Source of the DNA: Micromonospora sp045209745
GTDB lineage: Bacteria > Actinomycetota > Actinomycetes > Mycobacteriales > Micromonosporaceae
Direction of reading: 5' to 3'
Length of the DNA stretch: 64,000 nucleotides
Assembly (NCBI RefSeq): GCF_045209745.1
Contig: NZ_CP109273.1
Location: 1,054,001 to 1,118,000 of the forward strand
The notes beneath the pieces were generated by a model, which saw only the letters and a list, made by a program, of their open reading frames with translations, searched no databases and was not told where the DNA came from. Shown one piece after another: positions 1 through 10,737 of the stretch. The position numbers and the translations under genes were made by a program. Position 1 is the stretch's first letter; each line of letters begins with the position of its first letter.

Positions 1-605
1 GCGGCCGCGGTCAGCGAGAGCAGGCCGGACAGGCCCGCCGCGTCGCGGGTCGGCTCGACGATCCCGGTGCGCAGGGGCGCGCTGCTGTTGTTGACCTGCT
101 TGAGGAGGTCGGTCCAGTTGAACTTCTTGTCCGGCCAACCCAGCCGGGTGGCGATCGGCTCGGGCATCGCGACGACGATGGGGCTACGCGCGATGGACGC
201 GCCGTTGGTCGGAGCGAACGCGGTCGCGTCCTTCTTCAACCGCAGCAGCCAGGTCGAGGAGTCGGGCACCCAGACGTCCGGGCTGATGGCCGTGCCGCTG
301 GCCTGCCCCACGCCGGCCAGGACAGCGCCGTGCTTGGCCGCCACCACGGCAGCCACGTCGACCGGGTCGGACGCGGAGACGTCCACCCGGATGCAGGTGG
401 GGCCTACCGCAGCGCCGTCCTTGACCCATTGGGACGCGGCGGCGTCCACCGCTGGCGCGAGCTCGGAGGCGACCGCCACGGCGAGCCGGATCTCACCCGA
501 GCAGCTGGGCTGGATCAACTCCCGGTAGCCGAACCACGCGCCGGTCGTGACGACGAGCACCGCCGCCGTCGCGGCGGCGGCTGCTAGATGGAGTTTCGAA
601 CGCAT
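1..605 (-). CDS. Substrate-binding-type secreted protein, partial (C-terminus off the window)
   Basis: About the first 201 residues are present; the gene runs off the left edge. An N-terminal hydrophobic segment (about residues 5-25, alanine/valine rich, ending in TTGAWFG) suggests a signal peptide or membrane anchor. It is followed by a periplasmic-binding-protein-like stretch: EIRLAVAVASELAPAVDAA, then VAAVVAAKHGAVLAGVG and SPIVVAMPEPIATRLGW. This pattern resembles the actinobacterial extracellular proteins that join a solute-binding domain to a von Willebrand A domain, but any VWA part would lie outside the window. I chose ATG 605, with AGCAGG 10 nt upstream; an in-frame ATG at 635 is possible. 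Ligand unknown. Confidence 0.7.
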   Translation of the reverse strand, partial: MRSKLHLAAAAATAAVLVVTTGAWFGYRELIQPSCSGEIRLAVAVASELAPAVDAAASQWVKDGAAVGPTCIRVDVSASDPVDVAAVVAAKHGAVLAGVGQASGTAISPDVWVPDSSTWLLRLKKDATAFAPTNGASIARSPIVVAMPEPIATRLGWPDKKFNWTDLLKQVNNSSAPLRTGIVEPTRDAAGLSGLLSLTAA

Positions 606-783
606 GCGATGGCGGCCTGCTGACACGGTGACCATCTTGCGTACAAGGTGCCGTCTCTGCCACATCCGTTCGGACGAAAGTTACGGAGGAGAAACAGTTG
701 ACCGCCAACTAACGACGCAGAGTGACGTACCGGCCCCAGGGCGTTGCCAAATCGGTGCCACCCTCACTTTTCGACGCGGGGGT

Positions 784-1821
784 TCATGGCAGTACGCACG
801 TCGGGCTCGGCACCGCCACCGGCTCACCGACTGCCTCGGGGACGCCGGTGACGGCGTCACGCCGAAAGACCCGCACCATGTCCGCCCGTTCATCGGCAAC
901 GTAGAGGTGCGCACCGATCAGTGCGAAGTGCCGGGGCCACCCGCCGCCGGTGTCCACCTCAGCCACCAGTTCCGGCAGCTCCCCGGCCAGGGTGAAGACC
1001 GCCAGGGTCCCCACCCCCCGGTTGGCGACATAGAGAAACCGACCGTCCGGGCCGACCGCGACCTCCGACGGCTGAACATGCCCGGACCGTTCGCTCGCCT
1101 CGACCCGACCGCGCTGGTGCAACGCGCCGTCGTCGGTCAGTTCGTACGCGGTGACCGAGGCGTCCAGCTCACCGACGAGGTAACAGCGCCGTCCGTCGGG
1201 GTGCCGGGCCAGGTGCCGGGGCCCGGTGCCGGGCGCCGTGCGGATCCGCGGCGCACGGGGCACCAGTCGGCCGGTCGCGTCGTCCAGGTCGTACCGATAG
1301 ACCGAGTCGGTGCCGAGGTCCACCGTGAGGAGCGGCCCCCGGCCCGCGCCCGGGGAGACCATGTGGGCATGCGCGTGGTCCTGGCGCTCCGGGTCGGGGC
1401 CGTGCCCCTCGTGCACGACCAGGTCGGTGCGCTCGCCCGGCACACCCTGCGGGTCGAGCGGGAAGACCGCGACGCTGCCGCTGCCGTAGTTGGCCACCGC
1501 CAGGTGGCCGCCGCCGGGTAGCACCGCCAGGTGGCAGGGCTCGGCACCGCCGGTCGACCGGCTGCCGAGCGGATCCAGCCCGCCGTCCGGCCCGACCCGC
1601 CAGGCGCTGATCTCCCCGTCCGTCAGTTCGTTGACCGCGTAGAGCACCGGGTGGGTGGGGTGCCGCGCCAGGAAGGAGGGGGACGGAGTGAGGGCCACGG
1701 TGCCGAGTGGGGTCAGCGCCCCGGTGCTCGGGTCGCGATGTGCCGCGACGATGCCGCTGCCCCGCCCGCCACTCTGCGCGGTGTAACCCCCGATGTGGAC
1801 GACCTCACCCTGACCGTTCAC
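784..1821 (-). CDS. Lactonase family beta-propeller protein (6-phosphogluconolactonase-like)
   Basis: A 345-residue protein with the repeated seven-bladed propeller pattern of the Pgl/YbhE lactonase family: HIGGYT near the N-terminus, then recurring blade signatures such as HPTHPVLYAVNE, LPGGGHLAVANYGSGSV, HPDGRRCYLVGELDASVTAYE and GPDGRFLYVANRGVGTLAVF. Family members hydrolyse 6-phosphogluconolactone or act on related lactones; the exact substrate here is not shown by sequence. The start is GTG 1821 because GGAGGAG lies 6 nt upstream; the longer in-frame ATG at 1842 would place that ribosome site inside the gene. It stands alone, with cvnD downstream on the same strand after an 80-bp gap from its start. 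Confidence 0.85.
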   Translation of the reverse strand: MNGQGEVVHIGGYTAQSGGRGSGIVAAHRDPSTGALTPLGTVALTPSPSFLARHPTHPVLYAVNELTDGEISAWRVGPDGGLDPLGSRSTGGAEPCHLAVLPGGGHLAVANYGSGSVAVFPLDPQGVPGERTDLVVHEGHGPDPERQDHAHAHMVSPGAGRGPLLTVDLGTDSVYRYDLDDATGRLVPRAPRIRTAPGTGPRHLARHPDGRRCYLVGELDASVTAYELTDDGALHQRGRVEASERSGHVQPSEVAVGPDGRFLYVANRGVGTLAVFTLAGELPELVAEVDTGGGWPRHFALIGAHLYVADERADMVRVFRRDAVTGVPEAVGEPVAVPSPTCVLP

Positions 1822-1908
1822 GCCCAACTCCTCCGCCGGCATCCTTCAGTGATCCAACCAGAGGCTGCCCGCGTTGCCCGCCCGTTAACCGGCTTTCCGG
1901 CCCGGATC

Positions 1909-2511
1909 TCAGGCCGTCGGCACCGGCTCGCCGCGCTGACGGGCGACGTGCTCGACCAGAGAGATCAACACCATCTTTCCGGACTGCCGGTCCCGGGCGT
2001 CGCAGAGCACCATCGGCACGTCCGGGTCCAGGTCGAGCGCCCGGCGTACGGTCTCCAGGTTGAACCGGCGGGAGTCGTCAAAGCAGTTCACGCCCACCAC
2101 GAACGGAATGCCGCGCTGCTCGAAGTAGTCGATGGAGGGGAAGCAGTCGGCCAGCCGACGGGTGTCGGCGAGCACCACCGCGCCGAGTGCTCCGAAGGCC
2201 AACTCGTCCCAGAGGAACCAGAACCGGTCCTGACCCGGGGTGCCAAACAGGTAGACCTGCAGGTCGTCGTTGATGGTGATCCGGCCGAAGTCCATCGCCA
2301 CCGTGGTGGTCGACTTCCCCTCCACTCCGGAGATGTCGTCGGTGCCGATCCCGGCGCCGGTCAACACCTCCTCGGTCTGCAGCGGACGGACCTCGCTCAG
2401 GGCGCTCACCAACGTCGTCTTGCCGGCCCCGAACCCTCCCGCGATGAGGATCTTCAGTGCCAGCGGGATGGTGGTGCTGGTGCCCGCCTGGTCATAGCGC
2501 ACGGAGTCCAC
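1909..2511 (-). CDS. cvnD: Conservon GTPase CvnD (MglA/Ras-like)
   Basis: A 200-residue small GTPase, the last gene of a cvnABCD conservon. The P-loop GGFGAGKTT is at residues 25-33, the switch-II equivalent reads GTPGQDRF, and the usual NKxD base-recognition motif is replaced by NCFDD, as is typical for this family. In Streptomyces, conservon GTPases work at the membrane with a sensor-kinase-like protein (CvnA), a roadblock protein (CvnB) and a DUF742 protein (CvnC), an arrangement compared with eukaryotic G-protein signalling. The GTG start at 2511 lies 20 nt inside the end of cvnC, implying translational coupling. A shorter start at GTG 2502 is possible. Confidence 0.92.
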   Translation of the reverse strand: MDSVRYDQAGTSTTIPLALKILIAGGFGAGKTTLVSALSEVRPLQTEEVLTGAGIGTDDISGVEGKSTTTVAMDFGRITINDDLQVYLFGTPGQDRFWFLWDELAFGALGAVVLADTRRLADCFPSIDYFEQRGIPFVVGVNCFDDSRRFNLETVRRALDLDPDVPMVLCDARDRQSGKMVLISLVEHVARQRGEPVPTA

Positions 2512-2881
2512 TGACCACCGCCTTGAGGATGTCGTCGTCGGGAAGGATGCCGGCGGCCGGCGGCTCGTGCACCGCGACCAGGCCCTCAGCCAGGAGATCA
2601 CCGAGCAGTACCCGCACGACCCCGACGGCGAGGTCCAGCTCGGCTGCCAACTCGGCCACCGACACCGGCCGGCGGGCCAACGCGACCAGCCGCCGATGCT
2701 CCGGGAGCAGGTGCGGATGGCTCTTCGCGTCGACGTCCGACCCGGCCAGCACGAACGCGACCAGGTTGAAAGCATCGACGGCGGAGCGTACCCGGCCTCC
2801 GGTGAGGGTGTACGGGCGCACTACCGGGCCGGCGTCGCCGTCCAGCCACTCGTGCTGCGGCCCGGGCGGCTCAGCCCTCAT
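2492..2881 (-). CDS. cvnC: DUF742 protein CvnC
   Basis: A 129-residue DUF742 protein. Visible family marks are VVRPYTLTGGR near the N-terminus, a winged-helix-like middle part (RPVSVAELAAELDLAVGVVRVLLGDLLAEGLVAVH) and a C-terminal LPDDDILKAVVSGLRAL. Family members are the third component of actinobacterial conservons; their biochemical role is unclear, but the helix-turn-helix appearance suggests protein or DNA contacts. ATG 2881 overlaps the end of cvnB by 11 nt, and the gene end overlaps cvnD by 20 nt, so the four cvn genes form one tightly coupled minus-strand operon. Confidence 0.92.
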   Translation of the reverse strand: MRAEPPGPQHEWLDGDAGPVVRPYTLTGGRVRSAVDAFNLVAFVLAGSDVDAKSHPHLLPEHRRLVALARRPVSVAELAAELDLAVGVVRVLLGDLLAEGLVAVHEPPAAGILPDDDILKAVVSGLRAL

Positions 2882-3293
2882 CACCGGCTCCCGCCGACGA
2901 TCGGGCCGGCGCCGCGAGGCTCTCCCCCACCCGGATGACCAGCATCGCCATCTCGTACGCGACCAGGCCGATGTCCGCGTCGGCATCGCTCACCACCGCC
3001 AGGCAGGCACCCTGCCCGGCGGTGGTGACGAAGAGGTACGCCGACTCCATCTCCACCACCGTCTGCCGGACCGGTCCGCCGTCCACGTGCCGGCTGGCGC
3101 CCCGGGCCAGGCTGGAGAAGCCGGCAGCGAGCGCACAGAGGTGCTCCGCGTCGGAGCGCTCCAACTCGGCCGAGCAGCCGAGCAGCAGCCCATCAGCGGA
3201 GAGCACCACCGCCTCCCGGGCGGCCGGGACCCGTTGCACCAGCTCGTCGAGCAACCAGTCGAGGCCGGCGCTCTGCTTCGTCGAATGCCGCAC
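2871..3293 (-). CDS. cvnB: Roadblock/LC7 domain protein CvnB
   Basis: A 140-residue roadblock/LC7 protein. It shows the family layout: a first helix LDWLLDELVQRVP, the strand pair AVVLSADGLLLG, a central helix DAEHLCALAAGFSSLARGA, and the strands QTVVEMESAYLFVTTAG and ACLAVVSD. Roadblock proteins of this type regulate MglA/CvnD GTPases, usually as dimers. The gene lies 12 bp downstream of the cvnA sensor gene and overlaps cvnC. Confidence 0.93.
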   Translation of the reverse strand: MRHSTKQSAGLDWLLDELVQRVPAAREAVVLSADGLLLGCSAELERSDAEHLCALAAGFSSLARGASRHVDGGPVRQTVVEMESAYLFVTTAGQGACLAVVSDADADIGLVAYEMAMLVIRVGESLAAPARSSAGAGDEG

Positions 3294-3305
3294 TAGGCGT
3301 CCCTC

Positions 3306-5687
<2,382 letters not shown>

Positions 5688-6006
5688 CAGACCTCGCCCG
5701 TACAGGGGTGGCAGGAGGGGTGCCGGCACCGCCGGGCAACGCGCCCGGCCCGGCTGTGTGCCCGGCCGGGACGCCGGGCACCGGCGCGGGCGCCTTGGGC
5801 AGGATACGTAATCGAGGCCCGTTGCACTACCGCCCGTCGCGCCGACATAGACGCTCCGGGATGCCCCGCAGCACCCCACCCAAGCGCGCTTTCTGGAATG
5901 AGTCAAGTTTTCCCGACCCCGAACGCGAATCGGACGAGGAAAGTTCCCCGGATCGGGATTGGCGATCAGTGCGCGGAGGGAATACCAGGTGACGAAGGAG
6001 GAGCCC
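5688..6006. other. Divergent intergenic region, cvn operon / 6007 gene
   Basis: This 319-bp non-coding stretch lies between the divergent cvnA and the 6007 gene. It must hold both promoters, but no confident -10/-35 pair or operator was recognised. The right end carries the ribosome site AAGGAGGAG of the plus-strand gene. Confidence 0.5.
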
Positions 6007-6600
6007 ATGTCGCCCACGCAGGTAATCGTCATCGTGCTCGTCGTGCTGGTGATCGTCGCGGTGCTGGCCGTGGCCGCCCGGGCGCTCAGCCGCCGTCGCG
6101 CACTGCGCAACCGGTTCGGGCCGGAGTACGACCGAATGGTGGCGGAACAGGACAGCCGGTCCGCCGCGGAGCGCGAACTGCGCGACCGGGAACGCCGGCA
6201 TGCCGAGCTCACGCTCACCCCACTCAGCCCGGAGTCCCGGGCCCGCTACAGCGCCGCCTGGGAGGAACTCCAGGTCCGCTTCATCGACTCGCCCGGCGAC
6301 ACCGTGGGCGACGCGGACGAACTGGTCACCCGGCTCATCGAGGAGCAGGGCTACCCGACCGGGGACTTCTCCGATCAGATCGCCCACCTCTCCGTCGAGC
6401 ACGCCCGCACGCTGACCAACTACCGGGACGCGCACGAGATCCACCTGCGCAACTCCCGGGGCGAGGCCAGCACCGAGGAGCTACGGCAGGCGGTCGTGCA
6501 CTACCGGGCACTCTTCGCCGACCTGCTCGGCGAGGAGCCGGTCGGTCACCGTACGCCCGAACAGCGCCACCACCCGGACCACGACGCCACGAGCCGCTGA
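6007..6600 (+). CDS. Membrane-anchored protein with a shared C-terminal helical domain
   Basis: A 197-residue protein of unknown function. Residues about 4-26 form one strongly hydrophobic helix (VIVIVLVVLVIVAVLAVAAR) followed by RRR, predicting an N-terminal anchor with a cytoplasmic body. The body is charged and helical. Its C-terminal part (AWEELQVRFIDSPGDTVGDADELVTRL through STEELRQAVVHYRALFADLLG) is clearly related to the C-terminus of the next gene. ATG 6007 was chosen because AAGGAGGAG sits 4 nt upstream. It lies 11 bp before the 6612 gene, so the two are probably co-transcribed, divergently from the cvn operon. Confidence 0.85.
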   Translation: MSPTQVIVIVLVVLVIVAVLAVAARALSRRRALRNRFGPEYDRMVAEQDSRSAAERELRDRERRHAELTLTPLSPESRARYSAAWEELQVRFIDSPGDTVGDADELVTRLIEEQGYPTGDFSDQIAHLSVEHARTLTNYRDAHEIHLRNSRGEASTEELRQAVVHYRALFADLLGEEPVGHRTPEQRHHPDHDATSR

Positions 6601-6611
6601 GGAGGCCACCG

Positions 6612-7541
6612 ATGCGCCAGGAAGAGCAGCAGGTGAGCAACGACCACCCGGAGGCCGCCCGATCCGCGCCCGCCCCGGTACCACCGTCCGGCGACCGGGC
6701 CGGCCGCTCGGACATACCTGAGGACGCCCTCGACGAGCGGGGCACCTTCGACGACCAGACCGCCGGCCGCGAGCGGACGAACGGCACCGAACGGGATGCC
6801 GTGTACGACACGGCCGACGACGAGCGGGCCGACGACTCCGATCCGCGCCACCGGCGGGACGACCGGTCCACCGACGAGGGCGGTTTCAACGAGCCGGGGC
6901 CACTGCCGACGGTGTTCGGCGCCACCACGGTGGCCGACGCGGTGGCCGCCTCCGCGCTGGCCAGCCCCAACCCGCAGGATCAGTCGGACCCCCGGGCCGA
7001 GCGGACGGCCCAGCCGGAAGACGGTGTCGACAACGGCGAGCGGGTGGGTCTGCGGGCCGACCCCACGGCCGAGTTGCACCGCCGCGACACGGACGTCGAC
7101 GATGACGGCCGCGTCGATGCCGACGACCAGGTCGATACCGTTGGCTACGGCAGCGCGACACCGGACATGGTCGATCCGGACGCGGACGGCGAGCCGGTCA
7201 CCACCGACGGCACGGCAACCTCGCTGGAGTCAGCCGGGACGTCCCGACCCGCCGGGTCGACCGTCGCGGCGGAGCCGGCCACCCTCCTCGACGCGGACAC
7301 CGCGCAGGGGTTCCGGGACCGTTGGCGGGACGTGCAGCTGCGCTTCGTGGACGATCCGCACGCCGCGGCCGGCGAGGCGCAGTCGCTGGTGGAAGAGGCG
7401 ATCCAGGCGCTCGCCTCGGCCTTGGCCGCGCAGAAGAACACGCTGGGCGGATGGCAGGACACCGGCTCGGCGGACACCGAGCAACTGCGGATGGCGGTAC
7501 GCCGCTACCGGGACTTCCTGGACCGCGTACTGGGTCGCTGA
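6612..7541 (+). CDS. Acidic disordered protein with C-terminal helical domain paralogous to its neighbour
   Basis: A 309-residue protein of unknown function. The first about 210 residues are hydrophilic, rich in Asp, Glu, Arg and Pro, and look disordered. The last about 90 residues form a compact domain: RWRDVQLRFVDDPHAAAGEAQSLVEEA and DTEQLRMAVRRYRDFLDRVLG, matching the 6007 product in the spacing of WxxxQxRFxDxP and of the terminal Rxx(V)xxYRxxxxxxLG helix. ATG 6612 is preceded by GAGGAGG. No signal peptide or membrane segment is visible. A perfect hairpin follows the stop codon. Confidence 0.8.
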   Translation: MRQEEQQVSNDHPEAARSAPAPVPPSGDRAGRSDIPEDALDERGTFDDQTAGRERTNGTERDAVYDTADDERADDSDPRHRRDDRSTDEGGFNEPGPLPTVFGATTVADAVAASALASPNPQDQSDPRAERTAQPEDGVDNGERVGLRADPTAELHRRDTDVDDDGRVDADDQVDTVGYGSATPDMVDPDADGEPVTTDGTATSLESAGTSRPAGSTVAAEPATLLDADTAQGFRDRWRDVQLRFVDDPHAAAGEAQSLVEEAIQALASALAAQKNTLGGWQDTGSADTEQLRMAVRRYRDFLDRVLGR

Positions 7542-7555
7542 GCGACGCACCCGAA

Positions 7556-7583
7556 GACGCCCCGGCCAGTCGGCCGGGGCGTC
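7556..7583 (+). terminator. Perfect 12-bp hairpin after the 6612 gene
   Basis: GACGCCCCGGCC, loop AGTC, then GGCCGGGGCGTC, starting 15 bp after the stop. There is no T-run, as is usual for high-GC actinobacterial terminators. Confidence 0.8.
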
Positions 7584-7825
7584 CTGGTGTCGGTGATCGG
7601 TGGTGTCTGACCGATTCGACAACCGAGAGGAAAGGGGTCGGCAGATGGACAACCACAGCCAGCCGGCACCGGATCCGCTGCTCGACGAGGCGCAGGCGGA
7701 GCAGCGGCGCCCCGCCGCGGCCCGGCGCAGCCCGGCATCTGACGGCCGGTCGGTGCGGCATGAGCGCGGCACCAGGGGGTACGCGAGGAAAATCAGGCAC
7801 CGTGTCGGACCCAGGAGGCAGCACC

Positions 7826-8212
7826 ATGACCGATCGCGATCGCCAACCGCCGTTGGAGGACAGCCCGGAGGTGGCCTCGGCCGTGGATGATGACACCAGC
7901 GTTGCGCAGCTGCGGACCGGCGGTGGCCCCGACCGGGACACCCCGACCTTCTCCGAGCCCTGCAGCCGGCCGGACGACCTCGCGCCGGGCGCCGACGAGC
8001 TGATCGGTGACCCCTACGCTGCCGGCACCGGGGCGACAGGTACGGGCACCGGCGCTGGCGGGGACAACATCCGCACCGGCGCGGAGCAGCCCTGGGAGCC
8101 GGAGGATCTGGTGATGGCCCGCGGGCAGGACCTCACTCCGGAGAACCTGGACAAGGCCCGCCGCGACCTGGCCGAGCAGGGTCGGGCGGCGATCGAGCGC
8201 ACCGTGCCCTGA
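7826..8212 (+). CDS. Small acidic hypothetical protein
   Basis: A 128-residue hydrophilic protein with no signal peptide, membrane segment or recognised domain. It is rich in Asp, Gly, Pro and Thr, with a Gly/Thr repeat (AGTGATGTGTGAGG) in the middle and a more ordered C-terminus (EPEDLVMARGQDLTPENLDKARRDLAEQGRAAIERTVP) that could form one amphipathic helix. ATG 7826 follows AGGAGG at good spacing. Located after a terminator, so it likely has its own promoter in the 284-bp gap upstream, where I see no clear motif. Confidence 0.7.
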   Translation: MTDRDRQPPLEDSPEVASAVDDDTSVAQLRTGGGPDRDTPTFSEPCSRPDDLAPGADELIGDPYAAGTGATGTGTGAGGDNIRTGAEQPWEPEDLVMARGQDLTPENLDKARRDLAEQGRAAIERTVP

Positions 8213-8227
8213 CCGGGCACGAGGGGG

Positions 8228-8262
8228 GTCCCCGACCCGACCGTGATGGTCGGGCCGGGGAC
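8228..8262. terminator. Bidirectional hairpin between convergent genes
   Basis: GTCCCCGACCCGACC pairs with GGTCGGGCCGGGGAC around the loop GTGAT, with one A/C mismatch. It lies between the 3' ends of the 7826 gene (plus) and the cellulase (minus). Confidence 0.8.
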
Positions 8263-8330
8263 CCGGGGGAACCTGCCGCCGGCGGTGCCTCACCTACCGC
8301 CGGCGGCGGGTGGTTGCGGAAGCGATCCGG

Positions 8331-10124
8331 TCAGAGCGCCGGGTACGCGTTGCGCATGAGCTCCTGGAACTGGGCGGAGAACCACGCGCCGGAGATCGGC
8401 GCGTTCGCCAGCGCTCCGGACGGGCTGTTGCCGTTGCGGGCGTTGCCGCCGTACGTCGGGTCGCACATCCGGTCGAAGCCCTTGCCCTCGTTGTTCGGGA
8501 TCTCCTTGCTGGAGCCGTCCGACTCACCCGGAGGCTTCACCCAGACGTAGGCGTCGATGCCGGCCTCCGGGTTGGCCCGGGGACGCTCGCCGAGGCCGGC
8601 ACCGGCCTGGTTGCACCAGTTGCCGAGGTGGGCCCGTCGGTCGATGCGGCCCCCGTTGACATACGTGTCGACGCTGGTCGTCGCGCCCGGTCCGGTGGGC
8701 CGCGCGGAGCCACCCCAGCCGTTGCGGGAGGTGTCGATCAGCATGCCGATGCCGGAGTTGAAGCCGATCGAGACGAGCTTGTCGCGGAACGCCTGGGCGA
8801 ACGACAGCTCGTCGACGTAGTAGTTCCAGTCGACCCACTTGGACTGCCGCACCGTCTGGCCGTTCACGTTGTCGGTGACCTTGAAGTACGGCTCGCGCAG
8901 CGCCGAGTAGTTCGCCGTGTTGACGATGAACCCGTGCACGTTGTTGACCGTGCTGCCGGAGGCGACCGCGGCGGTCTTCAGAATGTCGGCGGTCGGGCCG
9001 AAGTTGGTGTCCCAACCGAGCCAACCGTGGTGACCGGCGTCGATGTAGTTGTAGACGTTGCCGATCGAACCGAGCTTGGCGAGGGCGTAGCCGACACCGT
9101 TGACGTACGCGCCGTTGGCCTTGACCGTGTCGCACATGACCGTGCCGCCGGCCTGACCGGAGGTGTTGGTGATCAGGTTGGGCAGCGAGTCGATCTCGAT
9201 GATGTTGATGATCCGCAGGTTGCGGTACTTGGCGTCGCTCTGGATCGCGGCGATCGGGTCGATGTACTCGGCCTTGTACCGGGGCAGGTCGTTCGGGCCC
9301 AGCTCACCGTTGGAGGCGAGTGCGGAGCAGTCCCGGCCGGGCAGGTTGTAGATCACGAACTGGATGTACCCTGCGCCCTGGCGCAGCGCCTCGTCCAGGT
9401 GCTGACGCACGCCGAAGGCGCCGTTGGAGCTGCTGTTCGGAGTGCCGTTGATCGCGGCGATCCGGTCCAGCCACACGGCGGTCGGGTTGTTGGAGACCCG
9501 GCTTCCGCCGGCCTCGGCGTCCGCCTTGGCCTTCCACTCCGGGTTCACGTAGCCGCGTGCCCCGGCGTACGGGTTGTCCACCTTCGTCCCCGGCGGCGGG
9601 GTGGTGGGCGGGGGCGTGGTGGGCGGCGGGGTGGTGGGCGGGGGCGTGGTGGGCGGCGGGGTGGTCGGCGGGGGCGTGGTGGGCGGCGGAGTGGTACCAC
9701 CGTTGCAGACCACGCCGTTGAGAGTGAACGAGGTCGGCTTCGGGTTGCTGCCGCTCCACGTGCCGTTGAAGCCGAGGCTCGTCGACGCGCCGGTGGCGAG
9801 GCTGCCGTTGTAGGACAGGCTGCGCGCGGTCACCTGGCTGCCGGACTGACTGAAGTCGGCCGACCAGCCCTGCTGCACCCGCTGGCTGGAGTTGGGGAAG
9901 GTCCAGCCCAACGTCCAGCCGTTGATCGGGTCACCGAGGTTCTTGATGGTGATGTTCGCGGTGAAGCCGCCGGGCCAGTCGTTGGTCGAGTAGGCGACGT
10001 CACACTGCGTCGCGGCCTGTGCCGCGGTAACCGGGATTGTCACCAACCCGCCGGCGACCAGGACGCCCGCACCGGCGAGCGCTAGGGTCCGGCGTTGGCC
10101 GGACAGCCTTCTCCACACATTCAT
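8331..10124 (-). CDS. Secreted cellulase: CBM2 plus glycoside hydrolase family 6 (cellobiohydrolase-like)
   Basis: A 597-residue secreted protein. The N-terminus is a signal peptide with twin arginine-containing basic start and an AQAA-type cleavage site near residue 38. A family 2 cellulose-binding module follows (conserved NDWPGGFTANITIKN, INGWTLGWTFP, SYNGSLATGASTSLGFNG). A Pro/Thr linker of seven PPPTT-like units links it to a GH6 catalytic domain with the diagnostic stretches VWLDRIAAI, IEIDSLPN, DAGHHGWLGW, FIVNTANY, DTSRNGWGG and WVKPPGESDG. Length and N-terminal CBM2 order match exocellulases of the Thermobifida Cel6B type, so cellobiohydrolase is favoured over endoglucanase. AAGGAG lies 9-10 nt before ATG 10124. 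A CelR/CebR-like operator lies upstream. Confidence 0.95.
   Translation of the reverse strand: MNVWRRLSGQRRTLALAGAGVLVAGGLVTIPVTAAQAATQCDVAYSTNDWPGGFTANITIKNLGDPINGWTLGWTFPNSSQRVQQGWSADFSQSGSQVTARSLSYNGSLATGASTSLGFNGTWSGSNPKPTSFTLNGVVCNGGTTPPPTTPPPTTPPPTTPPPTTPPPTTPPPTTPPPGTKVDNPYAGARGYVNPEWKAKADAEAGGSRVSNNPTAVWLDRIAAINGTPNSSSNGAFGVRQHLDEALRQGAGYIQFVIYNLPGRDCSALASNGELGPNDLPRYKAEYIDPIAAIQSDAKYRNLRIINIIEIDSLPNLITNTSGQAGGTVMCDTVKANGAYVNGVGYALAKLGSIGNVYNYIDAGHHGWLGWDTNFGPTADILKTAAVASGSTVNNVHGFIVNTANYSALREPYFKVTDNVNGQTVRQSKWVDWNYYVDELSFAQAFRDKLVSIGFNSGIGMLIDTSRNGWGGSARPTGPGATTSVDTYVNGGRIDRRAHLGNWCNQAGAGLGERPRANPEAGIDAYVWVKPPGESDGSSKEIPNNEGKGFDRMCDPTYGGNARNGNSPSGALANAPISGAWFSAQFQELMRNAYPAL
9592..9696 (-). 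repeat. Pro/Thr linker minisatellite in the cellulase
   Basis: A 15-bp unit encoding PPPTT is repeated about seven times, partly as near-identical 30-bp doublets. It forms the flexible linker between the CBM2 and GH6 domains. Confidence 0.9.
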
Positions 10125-10737
10125 GCCACTGATCTCCTTGGGCGAGACCGGGCTCGCATACGGCCCGGCGAGACGGCCCGGTGGGCGTCCTGTACGGACG
10201 GCCGCCGGCACCAACAGGATTTTTCGGGGTGCCCGACCCGGACGGGCATTGGTGGTGGCGCACGACCGGCGCAACGACCGGTCGATCTGTGGCGGGACGT
10301 CGCCCGGTGAACCGGTGCCCTCGACTCCCCTGCCTGCGCGGTTTGGCTTCCCGAACCGCGTGCGCCGATTCTTGCATGGGAGCGCTTCCATGGCAATGGC
10401 TCGATACATGGGCGGGCGCAAGGCCAACCTGGAACCCGTTTCGGACGATACCTCCGAGTGCGCCCGACCGGCACGTGCGAGACCGGCACCGCCGCTACCG
10501 GACGACCGGGGCAGGCGGGGAACGGCGAGCACGGAACACCGCGGGCCGCGCGGAAAGACGTTCACCGCCCGAGACGACGCGCGGCACGGCGAAAGCGGCG
10601 TAGCACGCCTTCTCCTCCTACTCGCACCAAAGGTTAAAACGCGAATCTTTCGCTTCAAAGGTCATGAAACCGTCTAACGTCGGTCTTAGCTCGGTTGTCA
10701 CCGGGCTCAGGACAACAGGGATGGAGTGACGCAGGTC
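10125..10737. other. Divergent intergenic region, cellulase / repeat protein
   Basis: This 613-bp stretch contains the cellulase regulatory region (see the operator at 10377) and the promoter region of the repeat surface protein. The right third is relatively A/T rich (10625-10675). A short inverted repeat GTTGTC/GACAAC (10694-10699 and 10711-10716) lies just upstream of the plus-strand start. Nothing else was recognised; reading frames here look like chance. Confidence 0.6.
10377..10390. promoter_or_regulatory. CelR/CebR-type cellulose-utilisation operator
   Basis: TGGGAGCGCTTCCA differs at one position from the known actinobacterial CelR/CebR palindrome TGGGAGCGCTCCCA. It is the only copy noticed in the window and lies 253 bp upstream of the GH6 cellulase start. 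Known LacI-family regulators of this type release their operators when cellobiose is present, so I infer cellobiose-dependent derepression. Confidence 0.85.

Noticed and set aside
684..712. Strong ribosome-site-like GGAGGA followed by TTG
   Set aside because: The frame ends after four codons, so it encodes nothing recognisable.
5688..6218. Upstream extension of the cvnA reading frame to about 6218
   Set aside because: The frame is open, but the sequence before MKTRDWPIRSK is opposite the ribosome site and start of the 6007 gene and lacks family similarity; ATG 5687 gives the normal sensor start.
7645..7890. Small frame starting after AAAGGGG, product MDNHSQPAPDPLLDEAQAEQ and on
   Set aside because: It runs 65 nt into the better-supported 7826 gene in another frame and its C-terminal half looks like non-coding translation. 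It may be a decayed or very short gene, but support is too weak.
8310..10085. Long plus-strand frame opposite the cellulase
   Set aside because: It arises from codon bias of the cellulase; the product is low complexity with no domain, whereas the opposite strand encodes clear CBM2 and GH6 motifs.
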